Below are positions 12,506-24,308 of a stretch of DNA of 64,000 bases, one piece after another; position 1 is the stretch's first letter; every line of letters starts with the position of its first letter. The notes below the pieces were generated by a model. It did not search any database. It saw nothing but the letters and a program-made list of their open reading frames with translations, and had not been told where the DNA came from. The stretch is from Lasiodiplodia sp. COLG20 (Eukaryota; Ascomycota; Dothideomycetes; Botryosphaeriales; Botryosphaeriaceae), in the NCBI GenBank assembly GCA_009801085.1, contig VNWV01000004.1, forward strand, positions 1,240,001-1,304,000. Direction: 5' to 3'. A program made the translations under genes and the position numbers.

Positions 12506-13567
12506 TCACATTTCTTATTTGGTGTGCGGCACGCGATGCGCACGGCGGAGGGTAATACGCATAGATCGGGAACACAAAAAAACAAAACAAAGGGCATTCG
12601 GAGTTAAGGGAAAGACATGATACCAAGCAGGCGCGGATCGCCTGCTACGAAAAAATTCCCTATTTGCGATTTTCATTGGCATGGATTTTCCTTTAGCCTT
12701 TTTTTTTTCTTCAGCAGCAGCAAGCATCACAACTCAGCATCATTGGGCGGCGTTTTTGGGCGACTAGATAGAGATTCCATAGGGGGGCGCCAGCCTCGTC
12801 AAGGGCAGCAGGGACCGGGGCATTTTGCCGGGGCGTTTCATACGAGCGATGAGTTTCATGCATTATTCCAGGTGCCTTTTGGTAGCAGTCGTAGTTTTAG
12901 TTGCAGCCGCACCCTGGCCAATACCCAGCAAGCATGTTTTCTTCTTCATCACGCACGAAGCTCGGAAAGCGAATACGTAGCACGGAATCAGGCCATGGGC
13001 TGCGTGGTGGCCGCCGGCAACCGGGCTCGCGCTGCGCGATCGCCAGCAGCGCCGTGCGATTGGCCGGGCGCGCGGCTGGCAGCATTCGGGGAAGCGCTGC
13101 TGACGTCCTCGAGGCTCGCGTGGGGCCGGTTTGATAAGGGTTTCGGGGGGAGTGGGCCAGTGGAAGACTCTGTGCTTTTTCGAGAAGCCTGCCACATCTG
13201 CGAAATCAGGCTCCACCGCGCCAGTCCTTGAATCCGCCCTACGGTGCAAAGCCGCCTTCCGCCGCCGCCGGCGCCCCCTGGCTCTGACGCGCCGCAGCTC
13301 ACTGAACATCGCTCGGCGCCGATTGGGCAAGTGCGCAAGACCTGTGCGCAGCTGTGTTTGCCCGCCCGCCCTCGAAGCACGCCCGCTTCCGCGTCGCGCC
13401 CGTCAACCCAGCAGCCCAGGCCGTCTCCCCGCGCGTGAAGCTCGTCGTCGTGCGGCACCCTCGGCCCACCTGCACCGCCTGTTTCCCGGTCCCGTGTCGC
13501 GCAACTACCGCACGCCCGTCGACTTGGATGTCTTCCCGATAGAGCGGTCGCGCAAAGGACATGCGGG
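12506..13567. other. Intergenic, MFS 3' end and TF promoter
   Basis: The region holds the 3' untranslated region of the MFS gene and the upstream region of the zinc-cluster regulator. A T-rich run lies at about 12700-12712. Nothing with coding character was found; the open frames overlap on both strands and carry no domain. Confidence 0.45.
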
Positions 13568-16500
13568 ATGACCGCTCCCAAGCGCCCGCGAGAGGCATCC
13601 TCGACAGATGGCGCCTCGCCTGAAGACGCCAGCAGCAAGATCGAGTCGCCGACAGCCAGCGCGAGCGGCAGCCAGCAAGCGTCGTCCTTCCGAAACGTCT
13701 CGGCGTGCAACCGCTGCCGCCTGCGCAAGAACCGCTGCGACCAGCGCCTGCCCGCCTGCGCCAGCTGCGAGAAGGCCCACGTCAAGTGCGTCGGCTACGA
13801 TCCCATCACCAAGAGGGAGATACCGCGAAGGTGCGTTGGCGACCGTCCCGCAAGGCGCCGGGCTGGAGAGGCAATGGCGGCGCTGCGCTGTGATCTGGGT
13901 GGGGGCGGGCGGCAGGAGGAAAAAATCGCGTGCGCCCTGCGAGCTTCCTTTGCTGCACGCCTGCTGCTGCATGCGGCGCGGCCCGTGGCTGCTGGTCCGG
14001 CGAACCGCCAGAAAAAAGTGGGCTGTGATGTGTGCTGATGCTTGTGTGTTGTCTCCAACAGTTATGTGTATTACCTCGAGAGCAGGGTCGCGTACCTGCA
14101 ATCGCTGCTGCGCGACAATCAAATCCCCTTTGCCCCGCCCGAACACTTCGCTCTGAGCTACAAGCCGCCCAATGGCGAGGCCACCTTCCCCCTCGACAAG
14201 CAAGCACGCGCCGCCCAGCAGGAAGGCCAGCTCAGCGCGCAGCATGACTCCACGGCCGACGACGGCGCAGATACGAAGCAGCAGGAGCAGTACGACCGCG
14301 ACAAGATCAACAAGATGGTCTCAAATATTGGCATGGTCTCGGTGCAGGGCGCGTCCGACCCGCGCTTCCTTGGCTCGACGTCAGGCATCTCTTTTGCCCG
14401 CGTCGTCTTTGCCGCCGTCAAGAGCTCCGTGTCAGGCGCTTCGTCAGAGAAGGGCAGCGTGCGTGCCAGCAAGCCCCTGCCCGGCCAGGCCGCCGCCAAT
14501 GGCACCTCCATGAGGGATTCCTTCTTCGGTCTCCACACCAAGCCCACCATCCGCCAAGCTCCCTTCCCCGAGCGTGACCTGGCGCTGAGGCTGGTTGAGC
14601 TGTACTTTGAGCATGCTAATCCGCAGATCCCAATCCTCCACCGCGGCGAGTTCATGGCCATGTTCGAGCGGGCCTTGGCCACCGATCCGAAGGATCGGAC
14701 GAGCCGCGAGCTGTACATGCTGAACATCGTCTTCGCCATCGGTGCTGGCATCATCATGGGCAGCTCCGACGCCACGTCCGAGTCGCCTGATCCGGACGCG
14801 AACAGCGCATCACAGCGACCCTCGCAAACCCCACCTCCGGGCAAGCGACGCAGGCTCGCGAGTGTGCAACACCAGCCCGAGGAATACCACGCCTCTGCTA
14901 TTGTCCACCTCGAAAGCTTCCTGTCGTCATCCCCCTCTGTCGATCGCCCCGACGGCTTCGGCGGCGGTCTGGAGGAGCTGCAGGCGGTATTGCTCCTTGC
15001 CGGGTTTGCTCTGCTGAGACCCGTTGCACCAGGTTTGTGGTACATCACAGGTGTAGCCGTGAGATTGGGCGTCGATCTCGGTCTCCACTACGAAGACGGC
15101 GCGGGCATTGACGGCGGCCCCAGCGCTGACGACACAAGCTTGCTGAACCCTGGACATGCGCCTGATGACGTACCTGGAGCAAACAATGCTGTGAGACTCG
15201 ACCCGAAAGAGCGAGGAAGGCGCCAGTGGGTTCGTGACCTTCGCCGGCGCCTATGGTGGTGCGTGTATTCGTTCGATCGCCTCGTGAGCACCTGCGTGGG
15301 CAGGCCATTTGGCATCACTGACCAAGTCATCACCACCGAGTTCCCCTCCCCCCTTGACGACAGATACATCACCCGGGAGGGCTTCCTACAGCCCCCCGGC
15401 GGCAGCGAGAAGCCGACGTACAAGTGTGTGTCATATCATTATTTCCGGTTGCGCCTCCTCCAATCGGAAATTCTCCAAGTGCTGCAGCACCGCCAGACAC
15501 AGCAGGCGCGCGCTATCGGTGCGAATCAGGGCAACGATTTCATGCACACAAACCTGCCTTCCCCCTTCCTCTCCAAGTTTGACTCCTTCCTGTCGTGGCG
15601 CCGGGACATCGACCGCCGACTCTGGGAATGGAAAGAGTCCTCGCCCACCCAGATGGACACGGGCGTCCAGTTCTCACCGCTCTTCTTGGAGCTGAATTAC
15701 TGGCAAGCAGTCATCATGCTGTATAGACAGAGCCTGAGTGTGCCGCCCGTCTTGGCGGATGAGCTGAAATCGACTGAAGATGATGTGTCAAGCCCGTCAA
15801 TGGTGAACCTGGAGGAGCGCGAAGACGAAGAACACGTCTTCCTGAAGGTAGCAGAGGCTGGGCAAAAGGTGCTGAAGCTGTACCGCCAGCTGCATAGGGT
15901 GCACTTGGTGAACTACACCTTCCTGGCGACCCATCACTTGTTCATGGCAGGTAGGTTTCTCCCTCCAGCGTATAGGCGCGAGCTTTGCGACCCTCTGCCC
16001 CAATTTCACATGATGGCCACGCTCGGTTGCAGTGCAATCGACATAGGAGAAGGAAACGAGCACTCAGTGTGCGCTGGTTGCCCTGTGGTTACCGAAGTTC
16101 CTTCACTATAGTCTTGTTGACCTAGAAACACGCCGGCTGGCGCTCGTGCTTCATGCTAACACAGTGCTCAGGCATTTCATTTCTGTATGCAATTTGGCAT
16201 TCGCCGGTCGTCCGAAGTCACTTGGTAGGTTTGATTGCTCTAATTTTCGGGCGCCCTTCTAATATATGCTAGTCTCTTGACGATGTCGACTTTACGGTGC
16301 TTGCGGCAACATCCGTTCTGGGCGATCTCATTGAGAAATGCCCACCAGCCGAAGCGTGCCGAGATGCTTTTGACCGCATGAGCAAAGCCACTATTCAAAT
16401 GTGCATGTCGACAACCGGCTTCGGGCCTCAAGCGCTTGCTCAGAGCCGTGCAAAACAGCAGCAGACTTACCACTCATCACCGAACTTCTCCGCTGCTGAG

Positions 16501-17244
16501 CAACAGTCCACAGCTTCGCCGACCACGGAGCATCCTCGTGGCGTCAACCGGCCGGGCTATTTCCCTAGCTCGAATGCCAACTCGAATTACAACTCGCGGA
16601 AGCAACACCCGCGCTTCGACATGAACCTACGAGATCTCTTCAGCGACGACGAAAGTGAGTCACGCCTCAGGCGGCCCAGCCTCGGGTTGGTCGGTATGCG
16701 GCCTTCAAACTCCATGCAGAACCAGCAAGTCAAGCAGGAGACGCCGCGGCCGGCAACATCTTCAGCCGCTTTCGTATCACCGGAGATGCGGCAGTTTAGT
16801 TCTGCGCAGGTAGATTCGCAGCTGCAGACGTCAGCAGCAACCTCACCGGTACAGATGCAGCAGCGCCCGGCTCATCAGCGCCACCACTCGCATCAACAGC
16901 AGATGCGCCAGCAGCAGCCGCAGATCTCCCCGTACACCCAGCAACAGACGTCCCCGTATACTCCCACCTACGGCCCGAACGTAGCCATGGCGCAGCAACA
17001 GACGGCATCCGGGTATCCTGACATCGGCCAGTCAACTTTCCCCGATCTTGACTTCCTTGATGCATTCCCAGCTGGCAGCGCCAGCGCCGAAGCTGGCGGC
17101 GGCGGAAACATGGACCTGGGGTTCGGGATGCAACTGGACGACATTTCCGGAGCGAATAATCATGACTGGAGTGATGGTAACGCCTTTGACCTATTCGACG
17201 GGTTCTTCTTCGGACAGGGACCCGGTGCACCCGGAAGTTTGTGA
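13568..17244 (+). CDS. Zn2Cys6 transcription factor
   Basis: Four exons, 13568-13830, 14062-15950, 16172-16224 and 16273-17244, join in phase to 1058 aa. A Gal4-type zinc cluster has cysteines at 47, 50, 57, 64, 67 and 74 with standard 2-6-6-2-6 spacing and a basic RLRKNR loop. KREIPRSYVYYLESRV follows directly and should be the linker and dimerisation coiled coil. That segment is split by a 231-nt intron. The middle part carries the fungal-specific transcription factor region (about 260-700), including RRLWWCVYSFDR. The C-terminal 300 residues are glutamine- and serine-rich and end in an acidic, aromatic stretch with DLDFLDAF and FDLFDGFFF, a likely activation domain. The linker resembles that of Ppr1-like regulators, but I cannot assign a target pathway. 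Neighbouring genes give no hint of a regulated cluster. Confidence 0.92.
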
Positions 17245-18583
17245 AGGATGAGGGAAGTGAATACTGGAAAAGAATGGTATCGTTGGTAGGTCATGTTGCT
17301 ATCTGGAGGCTCTTGTGTGCCTCTCTTTTTGTTGATGTGATACGAATCACATGACTATTAGGACGGGAATTGGGAATCGTGTATAGAAGTGAGGCGGATG
17401 TCGTCGGGAAAAGTCTTGTTGTTGCAGTCGGAATGGTAACGTCTCTGCTTCGTTGGAAATGTTTGATGGGACACAAAACGAACCAAGGGGTTCGAACGAT
17501 TATCGGTCATTTTTCCTTTCGGTCTCATGCTGAGGCGGGCACTGTAGATGTCTTTGGTTTTGCCCCCGTACCTACCACTGCTGTTCATTCCTTGCGGGAG
17601 TTGTTTGTCACTTGTCCCAGTCCCCTCTCTTGTCAATGGTCGTTTGATACTGGTGTACAGGGCGTTATATACCTGGTGCTGCTTGTTGCCCACTCCCTGT
17701 AACTGTGTGATGAGCTTCATAGGTTCCTGACGAAGAGTGAATGAAGAGATGTCAAATTAACTTGCCACGAAACGATGGATCATTCAGTTTGGCTTGTCGA
17801 TGGTTGGTGATGCTGGATTACTGCAACAGGAGCTTCAAATGATAGCATTGTATCTTGTCAAAGAATTCGCTCTGCTACTTAACCGGGCGTCCTTCAATGC
17901 ACATTTCATCCCCGCTCATCTGACGAGCTCCCCTTTACTGAAGCTATCGTCCGGACAAGAATGTTGAATTTTTAATCCTACATACACGTCCGGACGATAG
18001 CTTCAGCTACCCTTAGGCAGAGCTGGGGAGCCCTGCTATTCTTCGTGCTGGCTATCGGCTGCGAGAGGGGGCTGTAATATTCCGCTGCAGGAAAGAGAAA
18101 AAGTACCCAGAAAAAAAAATCCCGATAGGCGCGGGTCGTATCTAAATGTTGCGTCCGTCAGCACTAGCAGTCTGACCACCCCACAGCGGCACGTGCCGCA
18201 TCCATGAAAGTGATATAAAGCGGGGTACGTTCGTGTGCGATGAGTCAGATATCACGACGGACGTCCTTGAGCAGTGTTTTCCTTGGGTGCGATTTTGAAA
18301 GCCACTCTGTGCCGCACTGCATTCTCGGTGTTCTAACGCAATGAGGAAGGTCTTTTGTGGGGAGCTTGAGGCATTTTGGAAAGGCAACACTGTTTCTATG
18401 ACTCTTCTGCAGCGCGAAGCAGAAACAGGCAGCGTTACGAAGCAAGGAAATAGTGGGTCGTACGACGACTGAAGTTTGAAACCAATTGATAAAAAGCTTG
18501 AGTGTCATCGCCAAAATACCATTGAGTTGTAACCTGCGCACGAGAAGCTTGATTTTTTCAAGGCTTTCTTTCACCTTCGCTTT
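17245..18583. other. Intergenic with an inverted repeat
   Basis: This 1.3-kb region follows the regulator and precedes the S58 peptidase gene. The only strong structure is the inverted repeat at 17938-18006, listed separately. Frames at 17358-17720 on both strands overlap each other and have no recognisable product. Confidence 0.5.
17938..18006. repeat. Perfect 19-bp inverted repeat, 31-nt loop
   Basis: The left arm, CTGAAGCTATCGTCCGGAC (17938-17956), is exactly complementary to the right arm at 17988-18006. The 31-nt loop is AT-rich. The inner end of each arm contains the palindrome GTCCGGAC. The base pairs just outside and just inside the arms do not match, so the repeat has sharp limits. 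A transcript would fold into a strong hairpin. It could be the trace of a tiny inverted-repeat element, a hairpin RNA, or a paired CGG-containing regulator site. No function is proven. Confidence 0.85.
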
Positions 18584-19816
18584 ATGTCCACGATGTCTTC
18601 ATCAACATCCACCACTTCACCACCCCAAGGACGACGCTGCCGCATCCGCGAGCTCCTGCCCAACCTCTATCTCGGCCGCCATCCCACAGGACCCAAAAAC
18701 TCGCTCACAGATGTGCCGGGAGTGCTCTGCCACACGCAGTCAATCGTCAAGCCGGCGACGGACGGGCACGGGGCCATCAACACCGGAGTGACGACGATCC
18801 TACCGCGGCACGACTTCTTCCACCAGGCGTGCCACGCGGGCATCTTCCGGCTGAACGGGTCGGGCGAGCTGACGGGCTCGCACTGGATCGAGGAGACGGG
18901 GCTGCTGCACTCGCCCATCGTCCTGACCAACAGCTTCGCCGTGGGGGCGGCGTACCAGGGCATCTACGAGTACTGCATCCCGCGGCACCGCAACGCCGAG
19001 AGCGGGGCGGCCGACTGGTTCCTGCTGCCCGTCGTGGGCGAGACGTTCGACGGCATTCTGCACGACATCGCGGCGCTGCCCGTCACGCCCGCCCACATCG
19101 TCGCCGGGCTCGAGGCCGTGTCCGACGACGCCGTGCCCGAGGGCAACACGGGCGGCGGCACCGGCATGATCTGCCACTGGTTCAAGGGCGGCACCGGCAG
19201 CGCGTCGCGCGTCGTGCCGGCCGACAGCAGCGCGCAGAGAGAAAGCTACACCGTCGCCGCCCTGGTGCAGGCCAACTACGGCGCCATGCGCGACCTGCGC
19301 ATCGGCGGCGCGCCCATCGGCCGCCTGATCGACGGCGAGCTGGCCGAGGCGGCAAAGGACCTGCCCGCCGACGCGTCCGTCGCCGAAAAGCTGGCGGCGC
19401 TGGGGCGGGTGGCGGCGGAGAAGGAGAAGAAGGACGGCAGCATCATCGTGGTGCTGGCGACGGACGCGCCGCTGCACCCGCTGCAGTGCCAGCGGCTGGC
19501 CAAACGCGCGACCATGGGCCTCGCGCGCGTCGGCGGCAACGCTCACAACCCCTCGGGCGACATCTTCCTCGCCTTCAGCACCGCGAACAAGATTCCCGTG
19601 CAGACCGAGGCCGACCGGTGGAAGACCAAGCCGCTGAGCATCGAGGTGGTGGACGATCAGACGATTAACTCCCTGTTCGAGGCCACGGCGGATGCGGTCG
19701 AGGAAGCCATCTTGAACGCGTTGTGCATGGCCGAGACAATGACGGGGCTGGGAGGACTCAAGGTGGAAGCGTTGCCGCTGGAGAAGGTCAAGCAGATGAT
19801 GGAGAAGTATTTGTGA
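18584..19816 (+). CDS. DmpA/S58-family aminopeptidase
   Basis: A single exon of 410 aa covers the full length of the family. Proteins of peptidase family S58 (DmpA, L-aminopeptidase/D-esterase) are made as one chain that cuts itself before a serine, which becomes the N-terminal nucleophile. Here the cut site is G285-S286 in [16 protein letters not shown]. The glycine loop [10 protein letters not shown] (186-195) carries the conserved asparagine N188. DVPGVLCH near residue 43 and [10 protein letters not shown] near 63 also match the family. The enzymes release N-terminal residues or beta-amino acids from small peptides. I see no signal peptide, so the enzyme should be cytosolic. The first 15 residues are serine/threonine-rich; two close ATGs open the frame and the first was taken. 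Strong GC bias leaves long antisense frames open across the gene. Confidence 0.93.
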   Translation: MSTMSSSTSTTSPPQGRRCRIRELLPNLYLGRHPTGPKNSLTDVPGVLCHTQSIVKPATDGHGAINTGVTTILPRHDFFHQACHAGIFRLNGSGELTGSHWIEETGLLHSPIVLTNSFAVGAAYQGIYEYCIPRHRNAESGAADWFLLPVVGETFDGILHDIAALPVTPAHIVAGLEAVSDDAVPEGNTGGGTGMICHWFKGGTGSASRVVPADSSAQRESYTVAALVQANYGAMRDLRIGGAPIGRLIDGELAEAAKDLPADASVAEKLAALGRVAAEKEKKDGSIIVVLATDAPLHPLQCQRLAKRATMGLARVGGNAHNPSGDIFLAFSTANKIPVQTEADRWKTKPLSIEVVDDQTINSLFEATADAVEEAILNALCMAETMTGLGGLKVEALPLEKVKQMMEKYL

Positions 19817-20204
19817 AGGAGTTTTCTGGGTCACAGGAGGTGTCGATGTAGGTGGCGGAGCATTTACGAGGGGGAGGCAGTGCTGTAGTCAGCTGGGTGA
19901 GAGCCAAGGAGGAATGTCGCGCAGTCCGTTGCTCTTGGCTGGGAGCGTCTTGCCTTTTCTTGTCGTCGGGTTACCACGGATCTAACTTTCAACACTACTA
20001 AGCGGGGCAGCAACAAGGAATCACATTCCCTTCCGAATGACCATCCCGACGGCCTCGTGAACGAGCCACCATCAAAAGCTCGGCCTGCGCTACCTGCACA
20101 AAAGTTACACAAGCACATTCACCGCCTCCAACCTCTCCACAGATGCCCACAGCACCTCTACCAGCCCCTAAATCTTTTCATCCGTGTATGAGACAGTACG
20201 CACC
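19817..20204. other. Intergenic between peptidase and membrane gene
   Basis: Both flanking genes read rightwards, so this holds the 3' untranslated region of the peptidase gene and the promoter of the membrane protein gene. No motif stands out. Confidence 0.4.
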
Positions 20205-22059
20205 ATGGACGAGGAAATCCCCCGGACGTCTGAAGAGACCGCTTGGCTTGATGCACCGCTGGAGCCAATTCCACTCCTCAGGCCGTCACAGATATTCAAT
20301 CAACTCGCATTTCCCAGCCAACCTAATCCGCCTGCATTCTTAGTCTGCCGCCAGACGAACCCTTTCATGCGCATCGATGAAGACGATGAGCGCCAGACTT
20401 TCCTCCTAACTCACAGTCATGCCCGAGGAGATGCACGTCCTCACCCTCGCCATGACTCCGCGATAGAAGTTGATACGGATAAAGGCAAGAAAACCAACGG
20501 CCTCAAGCGCCTTCTAGCGGCGGGCCGGAACGGGGCTACTTCCGTCCTGCTAGCCATCTACCAAACTATAGCACTTCTGGGGAAGTTTCTCCGCTGCGGC
20601 AACAGCAGGAACCTCTATTTCACCGGTTGCTTTGTTATACTCGTGCCACTGGCATTGCTGAGCGGCTGGCTAGAAACAGCTCCAGCAGTCGTCGTGCTGC
20701 TCAATGCACTTGCCCTCGGCTCTGCCGCGTTTCTGACTTCTGCTCTCTATGAGGATCTGGTCAGCCTCGTACCTGGGCCAAGGATCCATGCATTCTTTGC
20801 CGAAATATTCTTCTCAAATATTGCCTGGCTCTGTGTAAGCAATTTCTGCAGTCAGGCAATGGCAAGAGCAAATGAGCTGAACATTCCAACAGGTCGGCAG
20901 CTTCGCTCTTAGCAATAAGCAGTACCAAACCATCTCTTTCATCATCCCGGCCAGTATCCTTACCCGCAGCCTCCTTGGACTTGGACTAGGATTCATTTCC
21001 GCCGGCTTCTCTCAACACACCCGTCACGACAGCACGCCGACGATGGCTCTCTACTCGTCGCTCAAGATCTTCGGACTAGTGCCCTTCTTCCTCTGCAGCC
21101 TCCTCACGCTCGCATTCCGCCACGATGGCGTCCATCAATCACCCGACACCAGAGAGCACATCCTCCTCTTCTCGCGCGGCAGCGCCATCGTCTCGCTCAG
21201 CTGCTACCTCCTCTTCCACCTCTTCCTCAACATCACCCACGCGCCGCTCTTCTCCACCACCACCGCCACACCAACTTCCACAGAACCACTAACACCACCA
21301 CCACCTCCTCCCCCTTCAACCCCCCCTCCCCCACTCCTCCCCTTCCTCGCAACCCTCCTCGCCACAATCCTCACATCCCGCAACCTCGTCCACGCCCTAG
21401 CCCTCCTCCCCGCATCATCGTCATCGCCTCCGCTCCCCCCACCCCCAATGCTCGCTCCCGCCCCCCTCTACGCCATCCTCCTCCCCGTCGCGCTCAACCA
21501 CCACGAACTCCTCGCCGCCGTCCGCGCCGCACACCTCCCGCAGCTGCGCCAACACAGCCCGCACCACATCCTCGCCGTGCTGACCGAGGCGCCGACGGTG
21601 CACGCGACGCTGCTCCTCGTCCCGGCGCTGGTGCTGCTCGGCTGGATGAGCGGCGGCGGTCGGGACGTCGGTATGGAGATCGGCGGAGGAGCAGGGGGAG
21701 AAGGACGAGGACGAGGACGAGGAGGGGCAGAAGGAGGAGGCGGAGGGGTAAACGCTTCCTCGGCGAGGATGGCGGTGGTGCTGTTGTTGTTGTGCGGGCT
21801 GGGAGCTTGGTTGGATAGCGTCGTGGTGGCTGGGCGGCGCGGGGGCCGGTTGCTGGTGTTGAAGGGGTGGGTGCTGGTTTCGTTGTAAGTGGTCTTCCCC
21901 TCTCTCCTCTCCTCTCCTCTCTCATTCAGCTCCCGTTTTCTTGTCCGGAACAATAAGATACTTCTTCTTTTCGAGCGCCTAGCAGAAGAGGGAATGTTGG
22001 CTGACCAATCCTTTGTTAGGTATTCGATCGTTGCTATCGCGATGTTTCTCCTTGAATGA
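20205..22059 (+). CDS. Multi-pass membrane protein, unknown
   Basis: Three exons, 20205-20834, 20893-21884 and 22020-22059, join in phase to 553 aa. The last exon adds only 13 residues, LYSIVAIAMFLLE, which complete a final hydrophobic segment; without it the frame stops right after the donor site. The first 110 residues are hydrophilic. Membrane segments are visible around residues 140-215 and 240-470. A proline/threonine-rich luminal or cytoplasmic loop (about 355-375) and an Arg-Gly-rich loop (about 480-510) interrupt them. I recognise no family. The first ATG is 20205; the open frame extends slightly upstream without another ATG. Codon composition in the loops is skewed and highly repetitive, which suggests fast evolution. 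Function is not assigned. Confidence 0.75.
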
Positions 22060-22995
22060 TGTGTACAGGGGGGACCGGAATTTAGTTCCATTTGGTTGAC
22101 TTTGTTAATGCTAGTCTTTTCTGATATAGATATCTTTTTTTTCCTCCCTGTGTGCAGTACTCTTAATGCCCCCAACGGATTTAGGTTCCCCTAAGTATGC
22201 CAGTTAGGGCCAAAGATCTTGACACTGACGCTGCATCCTGCGAGCGAAATCAGAGCAAACCTCTGTCCAACGCTAATAGATCATAAAGTAAGGCATCGGA
22301 GCCGAGGGCTGGTGCAAAGTATAGCAGGGCCTTAGAACGGTCAATAGTTATACTCCTATACCACTATAGGTTCCCGAACAGTGATTACATATAGAAGCCA
22401 CGGAAGATATAAGATATCGTCTAGAGGTGAATAGCGCTTGGGAAATTGATCGTAGTAAACGTCTCTTAGAAGAACAAACTCACGTTAGTCCTCGGTTGCA
22501 AACCCCCTCTGTATGAGTATATTTCTCTCATTAGTCCTACCAGAGTGGAGTTGAAGAGCTTAATTAAGTCGACATAAGCATTTCTGCTGCAATATACTGG
22601 GAGGGAATATTGAAGAAAAACAAGAGATTAGTAAATGCTCAGAACGAAGGGGGAATCATCCGTGGAAACTCGGTCTCGAGAGGAAGACAAAACGACCCTC
22701 TGTACGCGCTCAATCGTGCTTCCAGGAATGCCGTCATCATGATCCTAATTCAGGCTCTTTCCCTTACCCGCTTCTTAAAAACTGCCATCGTAATTTCCAT
22801 ACCCGATTTCTGCCAAATCCCGCATAAGTCATTCTTGTTCCGGAGTTCTCTTTTACATGCACAATGGCGAAGACAAAGCAGAAGGATGTCCATCGGTATC
22901 GGCTTCACCACTCCTACTCTCCTTTTCTGCAATCTCCCCCCAACTCGTCCAATCATTCTCTTTTCGTCATTTGCCATAGTTCAAGAATCCTGGAG
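22060..22995. other. Convergent intergenic region, AT-richer
   Basis: Two genes end towards each other here, so both 3' untranslated regions lie inside. The middle (about 22180-22600) is richer in AT than its surroundings and has no open frame of note. I looked for terminal repeats or transposase remnants and saw none. Confidence 0.45.
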
Positions 22996-24308
22996 TTAGT
23001 CGTCCGCCAGCAATGGCGCCCTTTCGCGGTCCTCGCTGACAATCTCTCCACGCTTGAAGGGGTCCTGGCCGAGAAGGCCGGGAACTCCAACGGCCAGCGA
23101 GAGAACGAATAGAACGCCCATAATCACGAAGGCGAAGATCCACTGGAAAGCGATGATCTTTGTGAAGAACTGGGATACACCGATTGCTGTTCAAACAACC
23201 CATGTCAGCTCCTTTGCACAGAATTATTCGGGAAAAGGTAACCTTACCGGCCGCGAGCACTGACAGCTCGAAACCCATGGTGTAGTCCTTGTACACTACC
23301 AAGAAGAAGCCTCCGTAAACCAGAATGCCCCAGATGAAGATGTTTGCAACGATCCTTGCCGGGAGATTGTGTGCGTGCACAGCGGCAGCACCGCACCAGT
23401 AGAGCGCGACAAAGTTCCATGCCAGCGGCCCACTAACGACTGCGATGTGAATGGCGCGCGGCGTGGTGCTGTGGCGGAAGTAGGCAGCGGAGAGGTTGAA
23501 GAAGTTGATGACCAGCAGGAGCTCTCCGAGCCAGAAGAATGAACGCACCCAGAGCTGGATGAAGCCGAACAGGAGTAGATTGTGGACGATGAAATGGCCA
23601 CCAACGTTCGTTGCAGCTTTCACGGTTTCGCGCTCCGCCGAGTATAGGTGCCACGAATAGCCAATTTGTAGAATGAAGAGCACGAGCCAGTAGATGGAGG
23701 TGATGATGCTGTTCATCGAGAAAGGGGTGGGATGCGCGTTGTTCTGTCCCCATATGGTGTGCCTTGGTCCCTTGCCCTCATGCGGCTTGGCGAAGGTGTA
23801 ATAGACAGCATGGACGAGAACGACGATGTAGGAGATGGCGGTCAAGATTTTGAGCGTCACAACGCGCTCAACAGAGGGGTCGGAATGAGCCTTGAACGGA
23901 TTGACTGATTATGATGTGTCAGCACTCTTCGGGCTTTGCCGGAGATGGGTCGATGAGTGACACGGGAGTGATTCTGGACGAGCAAGAGCTCAGAGGACCT
24001 CCCGGCTCAGCTCAATGTGGCGAGAAGGTGGCATGACGGATGCATGATAGACTGGAAACGGAGAGAATTGCAAATTGAATGTGAACTCTTTCGCTGGGTA
24101 AGATATTGCCGCGAGGCATTGACATCTTCTTTGCTCTGTTGTGCTTGGACAATTGGTTCGGATTGAGGCTTGCCGATTGCTATTACTTTGCAAACGGACG
24201 AATTGCAGACTAGGCACTTAAGAAAAGCCATTCACACGTACCGGAATGCACGCCATCGTGGACGCGACGGAAGACACCGTTTCCGGTGTTGCCGTTGGAC
24301 TCGGACAT
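22996..24308 (-). CDS. DUF1774 fungal membrane protein
   Basis: Three exons, 24308-24242, 23904-23248 and 23186-22996, join in phase to 304 aa. The protein matches the fungal DUF1774 family. A short hydrophilic N terminus leads to NPFKAHSDPSVERVVTLK, a first membrane helix (TAISYIVVLVHAVYY) and the HTIWGQNNAHPTPFS loop. Further helices follow up to about residue 270. The last exon carries SQFFTKIIAFQWIFAF and a final helix, then an acidic tail ending in PLLADD. About six or seven membrane helices are present. The family has no established biochemical role. The first intron is 337 nt, long for this genome, and separates a 67-nt first coding exon from the rest. Both other splice junctions are confirmed by continuation of the conserved sequence. 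Confidence 0.9.

Noticed and set aside
18800..19834. 344-codon antisense frame and a second 279-codon frame across the S58 peptidase gene
   Set aside because: High GC third positions keep these frames open; their products are His/Arg/Gly-rich without domain.
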